Assembly: GCA_030655795.1 (NCBI GenBank)
Contig: JAUSPJ010000262.1
Coordinates: forward strand, 1 to 6,925
Direction of reading: 5' to 3'
Source: Fidelibacterota bacterium
GTDB taxonomy: Bacteria > Fidelibacterota > UBA2242
Length of the DNA: 6,925 nucleotides
Positions 1-6,135 of this stretch are shown in pieces; the stretch's first letter is position 1, and each line of letters opens with the position of its first letter. The notes under the pieces are model-generated. The model had not been told where the DNA came from and did not search any database. It saw only the letters and a list, made by a program, of their open reading frames with translations. The position numbers were made by a program, and so were the translations under genes.

Positions 1-110
1 GCAATGACCGAGATCTTTCCCTGTTCCCGGGTAAACATCCTGACAATAGTGCTGCTTTCCCGGAACGGAATGGTTCGTAAAATAAGCGCCTCTGTCTTGA
101 TAAGTGTCAT
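1..110 (-). CDS. recO: DNA repair protein RecO, N-terminal fragment (cut by window edge)
   Basis: Reading down from the ATG at 110 gives 36 codons, then two bases of the next, before the window ends, so the 3' part is missing because of the window and not because of a mutation. The peptide starts MTLIKTEALILRTIPFRE and continues with FTREQGKISVI, which matches the N-terminal OB-fold start of RecO: a KTEA(I/L)(V/L)L strand, a (R/E)ES patch and the FTRE-GK turn. RecO binds single-stranded DNA and works with RecR (and RecF) to load RecA in recombinational repair. The in-frame codons upstream of this ATG contain no other start codon back to the candidate promoter, so the start is well fixed. There is no recognisable Shine-Dalgarno sequence; a plausible promoter ends only 11 bases before the ATG, so the mRNA could be nearly leaderless. 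The gene is co-directional with proS, 124 nt after its stop. Identification rests on recognised N-terminal family pattern only. Confidence 0.85.
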   Translation of the reverse strand, partial: MTLIKTEALILRTIPFRESSTIVRMFTREQGKISVI

Positions 111-121
111 ATCGTCAACAT

Positions 122-150
122 AGATTAAAATAATAAAAGGATGGTTACAA
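122..150 (-). promoter_or_regulatory. candidate sigma70-type promoter for recO
   Basis: On the minus strand TTGTAA (150 to 145) and TAATCT (127 to 122) are separated by exactly 17 bases, a good spacing for -35 and -10 boxes. It lies between the proS hairpin and the recO ATG, facing recO. Transcription would begin near 115, leaving only about five untranslated bases, which fits the absence of a ribosome binding site. The AT-rich composition makes chance matches likely, and promoter consensus in this lineage is unknown. Confidence 0.35.
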
Positions 151-169
151 GGGATTTATGACAAGTAGT

Positions 170-218
170 GAGATAAATCAGACATTGCGAAAGCATCGAG
201 CTTCCGCAATGTTATCTC
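170..218 (-). terminator. imperfect hairpin after proS, possible terminator or processing structure
   Basis: Positions 182-194 and 200-212 are inverted repeats: a 13-bp stem (CATTGCGGAAGC against GCTTTCGCAATG plus a closing A-U, with one G-U wobble in the minus-strand RNA) around a 5-nt loop. An outer arm (GAGATAA at 170-176 on the plus strand against TTATCTC at 212-218) can extend it by about six pairs past a one-sided bulge. It begins 16 nt downstream of the proS stop, where a terminator would be expected. No run of U follows on the minus strand, so it is not a typical intrinsic terminator; it may protect the 3' end, mark a processing site, or be a dispersed palindromic repeat. Confidence 0.45.
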
Positions 219-234
219 CGGTAAAGAATAATTT

Positions 235-1662
235 TTAGTAGGATTTTCCGAAAATGACATAGGTGTCAGCCGGTTTTCCAGTATAGAAGCAGGCGCCGGC
301 TTGATTCTGGTCGAAGGGGATGCACCGAATGGTGGCTTTGGTTTCCTCCTTGATTTTCGCTTCCATTTTACCGTCGCCGGCCCAGAATGCCTTGACAAAG
401 CCGCCGGCCTCGATAATCCGCTTGAAGTCATCGTAATTATCCACTTCGTGGGTGTTGTCATTTCTGAATTTCAATGCGCGCTGAAACATGCTGTTTTGGA
501 TATCTTCGAGCAGGTGATTGACCATAGAAAAGAGACTTTCGACTGCCACGAAATGTTTTTCACCCGTATCTCTGCGAACGAGAACGACCTGTTTTTTTTC
601 AAGATCGTTTGGGCCGATCTCCAGCCGTAGCGGTACACCCTTCATTTCCCACTGGTTAAATTTCCAGCCCGCCGAAACCTGATCATTATCATCAACCAGG
701 AACCGGATGTCTTCCCGGTTGAACTGGAGTTTGATTTTAGCGACCTCTTCCATCAGAAGAGCTTTTTGTTCGTCTGTTCGCCAAATCGGAATAATAACGA
801 TCTGGTAGGGAGCAATTTTGGGCGGCAGGATTAATCCCTTGTCGTCGCCGTGGGTCATGATTACACCGCCGACCAGGCGGGTGCTGACGCCCCAGCTGGT
901 GGCATACACATACTCCTGTTTATTTTCACGGGTCAGAAAAGTGACATCGAAGGCTTTGGCAAAATTTTGCCCTAAATTGTGAGAAGTGCCAGATTGCAAG
1001 GCTTTCATATCACCCATCATGGCTTCAATGGAATAGGTATGCACAGCCCCGGCAAATTTTTCAGAATCGGTTTTCTTGCCGACATAGACCGGCATTGCCA
1101 TATAATCCTCGGCCAATACACGATATATTTCAATAATTTTCCTGGTCTCTACCTCCGCTTCTTCGAAACTTGCATGGGCCGTGTGACCTTCCTGCCAGAG
1201 GAACTCGGTAGTCCGGAGGAACAGCCGGGTCCGCATTTCCCAGCGAACCACATTGACCCACTGATTGATTAAAAGAGGCAGGTCTCTATACGAGTTGATC
1301 CATTTTTTGTACATGGACCAGATGATCGTTTCGGAGGTGGGACGGATATACAGCGGTTCGTCAAGTTTTTTACCGCCGCCATGCGTAACCACGGCGCATT
1401 CCGGGGCAAAGCCCGCAACGTGTTCGGCCTCTTTGTGCATATAGCTTTCAGGAATAAACATCGGGAAATAGGCATTCACATGTCCGGTTTCCTTGAACAT
1501 GCGATCGGCGACTGCTTTAATATTTTCCCACAAAGCAAAGCCATAGGGGCGAATAACCATCGTACCTTTGACCGGGCCGTAATCGGCCATCTCGGCTTTT
1601 TGGACAACGTCGGTATACCATTTGGCGTAATCTTCACTTCGTTTGGTTACACTGATAGACAA
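235..1662 (-). CDS. proS: prolyl-tRNA synthetase, archaeal/eukaryote-like short form
   Basis: Class II synthetase that activates proline with ATP and charges tRNA(Pro) in the cytoplasm. The 475-residue product is the usual length for the short form that lacks the editing insertion found in the long bacterial type. Visible parts: motif 1 near 33-48 (GTMVIRPYGFALWENI); the proline pocket with RPTSE at 107-111; motif 2 near 140-163 with R140, E142, R150 and the TTEFLWQEGHTAH signature; GTSHNLGQNF near 225-234; motif 3 region near 255-281 with R262 and HGDDKGLILPP; then the anticodon-binding domain (about 286-400) and the C-terminal domain ending in a terminal Tyr. In zinc-containing relatives that last domain carries four Cys; here the WC-type position reads WA and only C458 appears to remain (C447 looks like a non-ligand position). 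The start is TTG, 9 nt after the stop of the PhoU-like gene, with AGGG at 1673-1670 as ribosome binding site; the next Met, residue 25, would remove the conserved KRSEDYAKWY start. Co-transcription with the upstream phosphate genes is inferred from spacing. Confidence 0.97.
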   Translation of the reverse strand: MSISVTKRSEDYAKWYTDVVQKAEMADYGPVKGTMVIRPYGFALWENIKAVADRMFKETGHVNAYFPMFIPESYMHKEAEHVAGFAPECAVVTHGGGKKLDEPLYIRPTSETIIWSMYKKWINSYRDLPLLINQWVNVVRWEMRTRLFLRTTEFLWQEGHTAHASFEEAEVETRKIIEIYRVLAEDYMAMPVYVGKKTDSEKFAGAVHTYSIEAMMGDMKALQSGTSHNLGQNFAKAFDVTFLTRENKQEYVYATSWGVSTRLVGGVIMTHGDDKGLILPPKIAPYQIVIIPIWRTDEQKALLMEEVAKIKLQFNREDIRFLVDDNDQVSAGWKFNQWEMKGVPLRLEIGPNDLEKKQVVLVRRDTGEKHFVAVESLFSMVNHLLEDIQNSMFQRALKFRNDNTHEVDNYDDFKRIIEAGGFVKAFWAGDGKMEAKIKEETKATIRCIPFDQNQAGACFYTGKPADTYVIFGKSY

Positions 1663-1669
1663 AATTTTA

Positions 1670-1674
1670 CCCTA
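1670..1674 (-). promoter_or_regulatory. ribosome binding site of proS overlapping upstream stop codon
   Basis: The minus strand reads TAGGG, then 7 bases, then TTG. TAG is the stop of the PhoU-like gene, so the end of that gene and the proS binding site overlap. A second purine-rich stretch (GGAAGAG, 1681-1675) lies just before it. This supports the TTG at 1662 as the start and suggests translational coupling. Confidence 0.55.
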
Positions 1675-2349
1675 CTCTTCCTTTTTCTTTTTTTCTGAAA
1701 AACCAATGCGGTGAAAGGGATTCACAATACTGGTACAGATGTTAAACAGATGGGCGCCGGTACGTTTTAAAAACCGCAAATAGAGACCCAGAGTAACCGC
1801 ATCGGATACGCTGAATTCGCCACCGCCCTGGATCAGGGCGTTCGTTGTGAGAGTGCAGTCCTTGGATACTTCCCGGTAGCCTTTAACGACTTTTCGGGCC
1901 AGAACCGGATCAGATTCCGGAAACGCTTTTAATGTAATCTCGAAAAACCCTTCGATTCGTTTTTCAATACTGGCCAGAACGTCTTCGTAGATGCCGCCGT
2001 TTAATTTCTCTTTGTGAAGATTGGCCAGATCGGCGATATTTTTCATATAATCACCGATGCGTTCGATGTCAATCACAATACTGGCAATTGTCAATCCACC
2101 GGGTATTTCGGCCTTGTCAAACATTATTAGATGGGTCAGAATATCACGGCGGATTTGACGCTCAGATTTATTGATGATTATATCGGTCTGGTAGATATCA
2201 ATCTGCATATCGTTGTAATTACAGTGCCGCAGACAGCGGACGGCCTCTTTATACATTTTAAAATCTGTCTCGAGAGTTTTTATATACTTATCAAGTATCT
2301 TGGTTGTTGCAGCCTGTTTTTTCCAGATGTTGAACAATTCTCTAATCAT
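1672..2349 (-). CDS. PhoU-domain protein partnered with the Na+/phosphate cotransporter
   Basis: A 225-residue, largely helical cytoplasmic protein with no membrane segment. It has the PhoU-like two-repeat helical layout. The first repeat carries a good metal motif near 94-107 (IDIERIGDYMKNIAD). The matching place in the second repeat, near 191-204, reads LRFLKRTGAHLFNI, where the usual Glu and Asp of ERIGD are Lys and Ala, so one metal site looks lost. The tail is charged (EKKKKEE). I chose ATG 2349 because AGGTGA lies 5 nt before it and the protein then starts MIRELFNIWKK; a longer reading from 2445 would run 90 nt into the transporter gene. The stop of the transporter is 5 nt upstream and proS starts 9 nt downstream. 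PhoU domains are commonly fused to the C-terminus of this transporter family; here the domain is separate, so a role in regulating or coupling phosphate uptake is inferred. It does not appear to belong to a Pst system, since none is seen. Confidence 0.85.
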   Translation of the reverse strand: MIRELFNIWKKQAATTKILDKYIKTLETDFKMYKEAVRCLRHCNYNDMQIDIYQTDIIINKSERQIRRDILTHLIMFDKAEIPGGLTIASIVIDIERIGDYMKNIADLANLHKEKLNGGIYEDVLASIEKRIEGFFEITLKAFPESDPVLARKVVKGYREVSKDCTLTTNALIQGGGEFSVSDAVTLGLYLRFLKRTGAHLFNICTSIVNPFHRIGFSEKKKKEE

Positions 2350-2354
2350 TACAC

Positions 2355-2360
2355 TCACCT
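2355..2360 (-). promoter_or_regulatory. ribosome binding site deciding the PhoU-like start
   Basis: AGGTGA on the minus strand ends 5 bases before ATG 2349 and contains the TGA stop of the upstream transporter gene. It fixes the start at 2349 instead of the longer open reading to 2445 and indicates coupled translation of the two genes. Confidence 0.7.
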
Positions 2361-3458
2361 CATCAGTAAAATTAAAAGTAATGGGATTAAAAAGAAAACT
2401 AATAATATATACGCAATTGGAATCCAGCGATGCCGCACCGACCATCGGGCAAAAACCGTAGCCATGGTAATTGGTACGTTTTTCAACGGGAGCCAGATGA
2501 GGATTCCAAGAACATTAAAAAGCAAATGACTGAATGCAATTGTGAGCGCATCGGCATTACTGGTGGCCAGCGAGGCCAGAAACGCGGTGATGGTTGTACC
2601 CACATTCGCACCCAGATCATAGGGAAAAATCTTTTTTAAACTCAAAACACCGGCGGCCGCCAGAGGAACAACGAGGGAGGTTGTAATTGAACTGCTTTGA
2701 ACCAGGGCCGTGAAAAACATACCCAGTAATAGAGCCCGGAATGCGGTTTTAAAAATATATTGATCAAAAAACGCCTCGATTTTTTTCAAGACCAATGATT
2801 TCATGACGACGACCAGGTACCGCAACGCTACAAAGAGCAGGATAAAAGCGATGACTATCCCGATCCACGGATGGTTTGGGAAGAGCTGAAGGACCGCGTC
2901 GGCAACCGGTTTTAAAATGGTGTTCAACGGGTTTACAAATTTTAAACCGCCGACATTCACAAACAGCCCCGATGCGGCTCTTGCAGATATGCCGATAATG
3001 TTGAACATCAGCTGCAGCGGAAAAATAACGGCTACCGACAGGACATTGAAAAAATCGTGAACAATGCTGGCGCCCAGCGCCCGCTCGAACTCTTCCGATC
3101 TTTGGATATGACCGATGGATACAATCAGGTTGGTAATACTGGTACCGATATTTGCGCCCATGATAATCGGGATGGCGAGATCGATTGTGAGAACATGTCC
3201 TGCAACCATACTGACTACCAGCGATGTGGTAAGCGACGAACTCTGAACCAGGCTCGTGGTAAATATTCCCACCACCAGCCCCATAACCGGATTAGACACC
3301 ATATGCATGATTGCTTCTGCGGTGTCATTGCCCATCATTTTAAAGGAAGTACCAATCAGTGTGATGCTCAGCAGGAATATGTAAACCAGACCGAGCAGGG
3401 CCAGGGTTTTGAGGAGCTTGTTAAATTTATCTGGTATATGTTGTTTCAACATAAACAT
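2355..3458 (-). CDS. Na+/phosphate cotransporter (NptA / PNaS family), membrane part only
   Basis: A 367-residue inner-membrane protein of the Na+-dependent inorganic phosphate cotransporter family (SLC34-like). It shows the two inverted repeats of the family: the first near 60-116 with LVQSSSLTTSLVV (QSSS at 72-75) followed by MGANIGTSITN; the second near 246-297 with LVQSSSITTSLVVP (QSSS at 254-257) followed by LGANVGTTITAF. These QSSS and GAN(I/V)GT elements form the Na+ and phosphate site in characterised members. Other hydrophobic segments lie at about 16-39, 133-157, 197-221, 304-328 and 345-366. There is no C-terminal PhoU domain; the protein ends at the last membrane helix and the PhoU-like protein is encoded 5 nt downstream. 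Two starts are possible: ATG 3458, with GGA only about 3 nt before it, or ATG 3452 two codons later, with a better spacing of 9; the difference is trivial. Substrate is inferred from family; related members can carry other anions. Confidence 0.92.
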   Translation of the reverse strand: MFMLKQHIPDKFNKLLKTLALLGLVYIFLLSITLIGTSFKMMGNDTAEAIMHMVSNPVMGLVVGIFTTSLVQSSSLTTSLVVSMVAGHVLTIDLAIPIIMGANIGTSITNLIVSIGHIQRSEEFERALGASIVHDFFNVLSVAVIFPLQLMFNIIGISARAASGLFVNVGGLKFVNPLNTILKPVADAVLQLFPNHPWIGIVIAFILLFVALRYLVVVMKSLVLKKIEAFFDQYIFKTAFRALLLGMFFTALVQSSSITTSLVVPLAAAGVLSLKKIFPYDLGANVGTTITAFLASLATSNADALTIAFSHLLFNVLGILIWLPLKNVPITMATVFARWSVRHRWIPIAYILLVFFLIPLLLILLMR

Positions 3459-3541
3459 TTATCCATAAGTAATATTAAAAATTAATTAGTTCCGGCGCGA
3501 AATTAACAAATTTTTCTTACAGTGACTACTATAAAATCGAT
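3459..3541 (-). promoter_or_regulatory. AT-rich gap between ABC operon and phosphate genes, possible promoter
   Basis: This 83-nt stretch is the only sizeable spacing between the OppD-like gene and the Na+/phosphate transporter. The minus strand has a TATAGT (3533-3528) that could be a -10 box, but the sequence 17 nt before it (CTGGAA) is a poor -35. Short AT palindromes (TAATATTA, AATTAATT) occur near the transporter start. No stable GC-rich hairpin or U-run terminator is visible, so read-through from the ABC genes cannot be excluded. A promoter here is inferred mostly from the change in gene function. Confidence 0.25.
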
Positions 3542-4519
3542 TTAGTTGGTTTCCAGCGGGCGATGGCAACAGACAAAATGACTTTCTGATAATGCTGTCG
3601 GCAACGGAAACGTGTTTCGGCATAAATCCGAGGCTCTTTGACATCTGGGGTGATATGGACAGCCGGGAATCGATTGTGTAATAGACGGTGTCGCACCGGG
3701 AATTGGTCGCGGGAGACGGTTTTGATTCAAGGCTGTCTGAATGTCCAATAAGGCATTTGTATAAGGATGTGCGGGTGCGCGCTGTATATCAGTAGTATTG
3801 CGGTATTCGATGCCATGGCCATTGTATATGACCAACATTGAATCGGAAAATCCGAGCGCTTCGTTCAGATCATGGGTAACTAAAATCAGCGATAAATTGT
3901 TTTTCTTTTTTAATTCCTGCAGCAGATCAAGGTATTGCTTTTTTGCTATCGAATCGAGTGAAGAAGTTGGTTCGTCGGCCATTAAGATGCGTGGATGACT
4001 GGCGAGAGCCAGCGCCAGAGCAATCCGCTGGGACATCCCACCGGATAATTGATGCGGATATTTATTGAAAACAGCTTCTGCGTCTGATAGCCCAACCTGC
4101 TCGATTAGCTGAATTGCCTGTTGTTTATTCTGAGAGGATGAGTCAGATGCGTGTTCTTTCAAAACATCAACAATCTGTTTGCCGCATTTGAACAGCGGAT
4201 TAATACTGCCCGGGGCGTCCTGAAAAACCATACTGATATTGGACCCGCGAAGATTCTTGAAACGAGGATCTTCACGGTTAGTAATTTTAATGACGGTATT
4301 GTCGTTCTTGAAAAAATTCAGCGTTCCTCCGGTTTGAAAGTGCGGTGGTAGGAGTCCGACTATCATTTTGCACAAAGTACTCTTTCCGCAGCCGCTTTCG
4401 CCGATTATAGCGAGGGTTTCTCCCCGTTTTAATGTGAAAGAAATGTCCCGTAAAAGGTAAATGTTTTTATCCGGGTAATGTATATGGACGGATAGATATT
4501 CGACGGACAAGATATTCAT
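3542..4519 (-). CDS. peptide/nickel-type ABC importer ATP-binding protein, OppD/DppD-like
   Basis: Cytoplasmic ATPase subunit that would pair with the OppF-like protein to power the two permeases. All ABC elements are intact: Walker A GESGCGKST at 40-48, Q-loop VFQDAPGSINP from 98, signature LSGGMSQR at 158-165, Walker B ILMADEPT at 178-185, D-loop SSLD at 186-189 and H-loop H216. After about residue 250 comes the oligopeptide/dipeptide C-terminal domain: HPYTNALL at 251-258, an IPGATPS turn, then CPYHPRC (C287, C293), C300 and C317/C318, the cysteine cluster that in OppD/DppD proteins binds a 4Fe-4S centre. At 325 residues it is full length. Its ATG overlaps the stop of the upstream ATPase gene by ATGA and no Shine-Dalgarno sequence is evident, so it probably depends on translational coupling. 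It is the last gene of the ABC unit. Substrate (peptide, nickel chelate, sugar oligomer) cannot be read from the sequence. Confidence 0.95.
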   Translation of the reverse strand: MNILSVEYLSVHIHYPDKNIYLLRDISFTLKRGETLAIIGESGCGKSTLCKMIVGLLPPHFQTGGTLNFFKNDNTVIKITNREDPRFKNLRGSNISMVFQDAPGSINPLFKCGKQIVDVLKEHASDSSSQNKQQAIQLIEQVGLSDAEAVFNKYPHQLSGGMSQRIALALALASHPRILMADEPTSSLDSIAKKQYLDLLQELKKKNNLSLILVTHDLNEALGFSDSMLVIYNGHGIEYRNTTDIQRAPAHPYTNALLDIQTALNQNRLPRPIPGATPSITQSIPGCPYHPRCQRASDLCRNTFPLPTALSESHFVCCHRPLETN

Positions 4520-5298
4520 GGCGTGATGGTCTGGTCTATAATGTTTTTAGTGTAAATGTGCCGGGGATTGTTGAGCAGCTGAGCAAGCGGTTGCTGTTCA
4601 AGGAATTGTCCGTTTTTCATAACGGCTACACGATCAGCCAGCAACTGAACGATCGATAAATTATGAGAAACCAATAAAAACGTTAGATGCTTTATTTCCC
4701 GGAGGGAAATTAGCAGTTCTACGATCTGAACCGCCACGGACAGGTCCTGGGAAGTAACCGGTTCATCGAGCAGGAGCAATGCCGGCTTGACACTGAGCGC
4801 CCGCGCCAAAACAATCCGCTGTTTTTGTCCACCGCTGAGCTGATGCGGAAAATAGTTCAGGATTTCTCTGCTCAAACCGACAGAGGCTAATAATTGGTCT
4901 GTTTGAGAATCCTGGAGATGATTCGGTAGCGCCTCTCTTAGGATGTCCCCAATACGCATACGGGGATTCAGGGCCTGATTATAATCCTGAAAGACCGGCT
5001 GAATTTTGGGGCGCAATTTCCGTAAATTCTTGGAAGACAAATTTAAAAGGTTCTGTTTTTCAAACAGAATAGTTCCACTTTTAGGTCGAACAAACCCGAG
5101 AATTGCCTCAATAATACTGCTTTTCCCGCAACCGGATTCGCCGACAATAGCGAAACACTCGCCGAAAAAGATTTTAAAAGATACGTCTATAACCGCCGGT
5201 TTGGTCAATCTGCGAAATCCGCCGGGACTGTTAATCGGGTATTCGATGTGAAGACTGTTTACTTCGAGTATGGGCTGGTGTTGTCTGGTGTAGTTCAT
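4516..5298 (-). CDS. peptide/nickel-type ABC importer ATP-binding protein, short OppF/DppF-like
   Basis: Second ATPase subunit of the importer. The N-terminus resembles OppF (hydrophobic strand ILEVNSLHIEYPI, then GGFRRLTKPAVIDVSF). ABC motifs: Walker A GESGCGKSS at 53-61, Q-loop VFQDYNQALNPRM from 102, signature LSGGQKQR at 154-161, Walker B LLLLDEP at 174-180 with E179, H-loop H212 in SHNL. The D-loop is odd: where OppF has SALD it reads TSQD (182-185), keeping the Asp but replacing the preceding Leu. At 260 residues it stops just after IYTKNII, the counterpart of the HPYT-LL element, so it lacks the rest of the C-terminal oligopeptide domain and its cysteines; OppF proteins are typically 300-330 residues, though NikD/NikE-type proteins are also short. 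The gene starts 6 nt after the C permease stop with a weak binding site and overlaps the next ATPase by 4 nt. It precedes the D-like gene, opposite to the common order. Confidence 0.94.
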   Translation of the reverse strand: MNYTRQHQPILEVNSLHIEYPINSPGGFRRLTKPAVIDVSFKIFFGECFAIVGESGCGKSSIIEAILGFVRPKSGTILFEKQNLLNLSSKNLRKLRPKIQPVFQDYNQALNPRMRIGDILREALPNHLQDSQTDQLLASVGLSREILNYFPHQLSGGQKQRIVLARALSVKPALLLLDEPVTSQDLSVAVQIVELLISLREIKHLTFLLVSHNLSIVQLLADRVAVMKNGQFLEQQPLAQLLNNPRHIYTKNIIDQTITP

Positions 5299-5304
5299 GG
5301 ATGT

Positions 5305-6135
5305 TTATAAAGATTTTTTCGGATCAAACTGTTTTTGCAGGCCGTCGCCAATCAGGTTAAAGCCGACGACAGTTGTGAGTATTAAAAATCCTGCCGGTAC
5401 AGAAAGCCACCAGGTACCCAGCGGATCGATTTTTCCGTCATTTAAAATGGACCCCCAGCTGGCATTGGGCGCCTGAATGCCCAGTCCGAGAAAACTCAGA
5501 CCGGACTCAACCAGTATAATAGTCGAAATCAACAATACAGACGACACAATTACCGGGCTGAGAATGTTTGGCAGAATATGTTTAAATAAAATTCTTGGTG
5601 TGCCAAATCCGAGCGCCCGTGCGGATTTTACATAGGCCAGATTTTTTTTGGACATTACTTCAGACCGAACGATTCGGGCAATCTCCATCCATGAAAACAG
5701 GGCCAGCGCCCAGATCAGGAGATTTATCGATGAGGCCCCTAGGCCGATAATCAATAATACAACAAACAACCGTGGAAACGCCAGCATTACATCGACCAGA
5801 CGCATGACAACAAGGTCAAACCAGCCGCCCCAATAGGCCGAAAACAAACCGGTGACGGTGCCAATTAATACTGCGATAAATGTAGATAAAATAGCCACGG
5901 TCCAGGTAATTCGTCCTCCGTAAACCAGACGAGAAAACACATCTCTGCCATAGTAGTCTGTTCCCATCCAGTGTGAAGAAGAGGGGGCCTGTAAAGAGTC
6001 TGATAAATCCTGGGATGTATGGTCGTGTAGTGTAAGAATTGGACCAAGTAACAAAAACAGAAAAACAAGACCGATTGCGACATGCCCTGAAAACAGCGAC
6101 CGGTTTTTCACGGTTTTAAAAGGAAAGATTTTCAT
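5305..6135 (-). CDS. peptide/nickel-type ABC importer permease, OppC/DppC-like
   Basis: Inner-membrane permease that forms the translocation channel with the B subunit. The 276-residue protein has the family order: cytoplasmic basic N-terminus, first membrane helix about 17-36, an external loop with the hallmark HWMGTDYYGRDVFSRLVYGG at 55-74, a helix about 76-100, the RLVDVMLAFPRL stretch at 112-123, further helices, the EAA coupling loop ARALGFGTPRILFKHILPN at 172-190 that contacts the ATPases, then ESGLSFLGLGIQAPNASWG from 210 and GFNLIGDGL near the end. Length is normal (270-300). The ATG overlaps the B permease stop by ATGA, preceded by a strong AGGAGG at the rather short spacing of 3 nt. 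It is complete and shows no broken motif. Confidence 0.96.
   Translation of the reverse strand: MKIFPFKTVKNRSLFSGHVAIGLVFLFLLLGPILTLHDHTSQDLSDSLQAPSSSHWMGTDYYGRDVFSRLVYGGRITWTVAILSTFIAVLIGTVTGLFSAYWGGWFDLVVMRLVDVMLAFPRLFVVLLIIGLGASSINLLIWALALFSWMEIARIVRSEVMSKKNLAYVKSARALGFGTPRILFKHILPNILSPVIVSSVLLISTIILVESGLSFLGLGIQAPNASWGSILNDGKIDPLGTWWLSVPAGFLILTTVVGFNLIGDGLQKQFDPKKSL

Noticed and set aside
301..630. Open reading frame on the plus strand opposite proS (also 979-1272 and 1381-1698)
   Set aside because: They lie entirely or almost entirely inside well-supported genes on the other strand, have no family resemblance, and have low-complexity or atypical composition; they are shadow frames.
2350..2445. 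N-terminal extension of the PhoU-like protein to ATG 2445
   Set aside because: It would overlap the transporter by about 90 nt in another frame, and the ATG at 2349 has a proper binding site and matches the expected N-terminus.
2131..2529. Plus-strand open frames opposite the PhoU-like and Na+/phosphate genes (2131-2529, 2430-2639, 3057-3485)
   Set aside because: Overlap strong minus-strand genes and translate to compositions typical of antisense frames (His, Asn and Cys rich), with no recognisable motifs.
3459..3541. Intrinsic terminator after the OppD-like gene
   Set aside because: Only weak AT-rich inverted repeats are present; no GC-rich stem followed by U-run on the minus strand.
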